A stretch of DNA of 7,477 nucleotides from Candidatus Pacearchaeota archaeon CG11_big_fil_rev_8_21_14_0_20_30_13 (lineage in GTDB: Archaea; Nanobdellota; Nanobdellia; Pacearchaeales; GW2011-AR1): contig PCVV01000049.1 in assembly GCA_002762735.1 (NCBI GenBank), positions 200 through 7,676 of the forward strand. The letters are read 5' to 3'. The position numbers and the translations under genes were made by a program. Positions 6,259 through 7,477 of this stretch are shown here, piece by piece. Below the pieces are notes generated by a model. The model saw only the letters and a list, made by a program, of their open reading frames with translations, was not told the origin of the DNA and made no database searches. Each line of letters begins with the position of its first letter. Position 1 is the stretch's first letter.

Positions 6259-7020
6259 TTACTTCCATCCAGGAACTAACTTTTTCAATTCACCATCAAC
6301 ATGCTTTTTACCAAATTTCTTCTTTATAATCCGTTCAAGTTTCCCATCTCTAAGCCAATATACAACTTCTGCATGATGTTCAGCCAGTTCAGGCTCGTGA
6401 GTAATCATAATTATTGTTTTTCCTTGCTTGTGGAGTTTATCCAAAAAATGCATTACAATATCCCCTGTTTTAGTATCAAGATTTCCAGTTGGTTCATCAG
6501 CAAGAATTACCTCCGGATCATTTGCCAAACTTCTTGCAATTGCAACTCTCTGCTTTTGGCCTCCAGAAAGTTCATTAGGATAGTGATCCATTCTATTTCC
6601 TAAATCAACCAAAGTAAGAAGTTCTTCAGCTTTTATTTCTCTATCTTCCAAAGGAATATTTTGAAAAGTCATTGGAAGCATGACATTTTCTTTAGCAGTC
6701 AAATTTGAAATCAGATTAAAAGATTGGAAAATAAATCCAATTTTTTGTCCTCTAAGTTGAGCAAGATCGGACTCTGAAAAAGTTGAAATGTCTTCCCCAT
6801 CTAAAAAAATATGGCCTTTAGTTGGAACATCTAAACTTCCGACAAGATTCATAGAAGTTGATTTTCCTGAACCTGACGGCCCCATAATTGCAACAAATTC
6901 ACCTTCTTTTACTTTCAAAGAAATTCCATCAACTGCTTTCACGATATTCTCGCCCATGTAATAATATTTGAAAACATCTTTAAGTTCAATTAATGCTGAG
7001 TCTTTATCACTTCTTTTCAT
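6259..7020 (-). CDS. ABC transporter ATP-binding protein, MacB/LolD type
   Basis: This is the cytoplasmic ATPase that would power the FtsX/MacB-type permeases encoded downstream. All nucleotide-binding motifs are intact in 253 residues: Walker A GPSGSGKST (47-55), Q-loop glutamine in FIFQSFNL (Q99), signature LSGGQ (151-155), Walker B VILADE (171-176) followed by PTGNLD as D-loop, and the H-loop histidine in ITHEP (H208). The FQSFNL and DEPTGNLD spellings and the short length are characteristic of the MacB/LolD/FtsE group. A basic tail of about 30 residues (KKKFGKKH and beyond) follows the H-loop region. The NBD is a separate polypeptide, not fused to a permease as in Gram-negative MacB. The ATG at 7020 is supported by the promoter 22-30 nt upstream. 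The exported or handled substrate cannot be read from the sequence. Confidence 0.96.
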   Translation of the reverse strand: MKRSDKDSALIELKDVFKYYYMGENIVKAVDGISLKVKEGEFVAIMGPSGSGKSTSMNLVGSLDVPTKGHIFLDGEDISTFSESDLAQLRGQKIGFIFQSFNLISNLTAKENVMLPMTFQNIPLEDREIKAEELLTLVDLGNRMDHYPNELSGGQKQRVAIARSLANDPEVILADEPTGNLDTKTGDIVMHFLDKLHKQGKTIIMITHEPELAEHHAEVVYWLRDGKLERIIKKKFGKKHVDGELKKLVPGWK

Positions 7021-7040
7021 AAACTAAAAATGCTAAATAG

Positions 7041-7055
7041 TTATTTAAATGTTTT
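7041..7055 (-). promoter_or_regulatory. Archaeal TATA/BRE promoter of the ABC ATPase gene (leaderless)
   Basis: On the minus strand AAAAC is followed by ATTTAAATAA. The TTTAAATA core lies 29 to 22 nt before the ATG at 7020, so transcription starting about 25 nt downstream of the TATA box would begin at or next to the start codon. No Shine-Dalgarno site precedes that ATG, which fits a leaderless mRNA. The element reaches into the stop codon region of the upstream gene. Confidence 0.6.
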
Positions 7056-7443
7056 ATCTAAATGAGTTAAGTTTCTGCCAGTCAAAGATTTCCCAACTAG
7101 CAAAAGGAAAAAGTGAAACAAATCTTTTGAGATTATCTTCTTTGTCCGAAGAAAAAACTAATTTTTCAAGGATCAAATTATATCTTTCACTGGTTAATTT
7201 TGAATCTTCAAACCAATCAGGTCCAAATTCTTTTGATGCAGATCCCCTCATTTCCATAAAGTCAAGAATTGATTTAACAAATTTTTGTTTTTCTTCTATC
7301 TTGTAACAAATATCTGCTTCTTCGAGATCCGTATTGTGAACTGTTCCTTTCAACTCCTTATCTCTTTCTTCAGATGTCAAAACAGAAATTTTTTCTTCTA
7401 AATTATATGACCTCCCCTCCACACTAAAGTGTGGAGTTTCCAT
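7054..7443 (-). CDS. Hypothetical protein, possibly a 5'-truncated gene fused to an IS end
   Basis: This frame encodes 129 residues from the ATG at 7443. A GTG at 7461 would add six residues, and a TGA just upstream in the same frame prevents further extension. The first 12 residues (METPHFSVEGRS) are the translation of the predicted IS right-end hairpin and its tail, so they are unlikely to be native. From about YNLEEK onward the protein is soluble, acidic and mostly helical-looking, with one WFED and one FDWQKL segment. I recognise no family, and there is no signal peptide or membrane helix. Neither possible start has a Shine-Dalgarno site or a TATA box at the usual distance within the window. 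This fits a gene whose 5' part was displaced by insertion, leaving its C-terminal part (7054-7406). It ends 33 nt before the ABC ATPase start and overlaps that gene's promoter. Whether it is expressed is uncertain. Confidence 0.5.
   Translation of the reverse strand: METPHFSVEGRSYNLEEKISVLTSEERDKELKGTVHNTDLEEADICYKIEEKQKFVKSILDFMEMRGSASKEFGPDWFEDSKLTSERYNLILEKLVFSSDKEDNLKRFVSLFPFASWEIFDWQKLNSFR
7417..7436 (-). repeat. Perfect inverted repeat (9-bp stem, 2-nt centre), probable IS right-end hairpin
   Basis: Minus-strand CTCCACACT and AGTGTGGAG are exact reverse complements around TT, the most GC-rich palindrome in the window. It is followed by GGGAGGTCAT and not by a T-run, so it does not look like an intrinsic terminator. 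As the DNA hairpin of an IS200/IS605 end it would be the recognition site of the Y1 transposase; as RNA it would be the 3' stem of an omega-RNA. It also lies inside the first codons of the 7054-7443 reading frame. Confidence 0.75.
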
Positions 7444-7477
7444 AAGTTGAGTGATGTTCACTTTGGTTCTTCACATA
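7424..7477 (-). CDS. Possible 3' end of a TnpB-like gene (last 17 codons only)
   Basis: The frame entering from the window edge reads YVKNQSEHHSTYGNSTL and stops at TAG (7424-7426), inside the loop of the hairpin. Stopping at this point of the right-end hairpin is typical of tnpB genes in IS200/IS605 elements, and a short polar tail ending in STL would fit a TnpB C-terminus. Too little sequence is present to see the RuvC or zinc-finger motifs. The call therefore depends on the adjacent hairpin and on what lies beyond base 7477. The frame differs from that of the neighbouring 7054-7443 reading frame, which starts inside it. It may be a decayed copy. Confidence 0.35.
   Translation of the reverse strand, partial: YVKNQSEHHSTYGNSTL

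Larger units (their letters stand above)
7407..7477 (-). mobile_element. Probable right end of an IS200/IS605-family (tnpB-type) element, partial, running off the window
   Basis: Read on the minus strand, this stretch has a perfect 9-bp inverted repeat around a CTTTAG centre, immediately followed by GGGGAGGTCAT. From family knowledge, IS200/IS605 and IS1341-type elements end in such a subterminal hairpin (GC-rich stem, TTTAG-like loop, GGGGAGG..TCA tail). There the tnpB frame stops in or near the hairpin, and the same segment forms the 3' part of the TnpB omega-RNA. Here a second frame stops exactly at the TAG in the loop, as expected. I place the element boundary tentatively at the TCAT tetranucleotide (7407-7410). 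The rest of the element would lie beyond 7477. It could also be a lone remnant. No transposase domain is visible, so this rests on end structure alone. Confidence 0.6.

Noticed and set aside
7417..7436. Reading the GC-rich hairpin as an intrinsic terminator
   Set aside because: It is followed by GGGGAGGTCAT, not oligo-T, on the minus strand, and archaeal termination does not usually need hairpins. An IS end explains both flanks better.

Overview
The window reads as an accessory segment of a small, AT-rich archaeal genome, plausibly a DPANN-type lineage such as Woesearchaeota or Pacearchaeota. The lineage is an inference. The support is strongly A/T-biased, Lys/Asn/Ile-rich coding, TATA/BRE-like promoters placed so that several mRNAs would be leaderless, GGTG-type Shine-Dalgarno sites where a leader or coupling is expected, and a secreted single-TM protein of the archaeal S-layer/COG1361 type. 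Every credible gene lies on the minus strand, so transcription runs from high to low coordinates.

Layout in transcription order. (i) 7407-7477: what looks like the right end of an IS200/IS605 (tnpB-type) element, with the last codons of a TnpB-like frame and a CTTTAG-centred hairpin. It is fused in frame to an unknown protein (7054-7443) that may be a 5'-truncated gene. (ii) 6259-7020: a MacB/LolD-type ABC ATPase with its own leaderless promoter. (iii) 5430-6203: a predicted transglutaminase/papain-like protein with a Cys-His-Asp arrangement, again with its own promoter. (iv) 1901-5371: a four-gene operon, permease A, GNAT acetyltransferase, HAD hydrolase, permease B. All three junctions are 4-nt ATGA stop/start overlaps. 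(v) 931-1831: a gluzincin-type metallopeptidase (HELVH...EGDA) coupled to a small unknown protein. (vi) 8-892: a secreted, C-terminally anchored beta-rich protein.

The ATPase and the two MacB/FtsX-type permeases can build one type VII ABC (mechanotransmission) transporter with a heterodimeric membrane part. The anchored extracytoplasmic protein is a candidate partner. Two predicted peptidases of different catalytic classes and two Lys-rich predicted modifying enzymes are interleaved with the transporter genes. This suggests, but does not prove, a processing/export or envelope-maintenance system. Four transcription units share a near-identical promoter (A4, G/C, A/T, TTTAAAWA) with the TATA core 22-30 nt before the ATG, which suggests coordinated expression.

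There are no gene-free stretches above 300 bases; the largest gap is about 70 bases. I see no rRNA, tRNA or CRISPR array.
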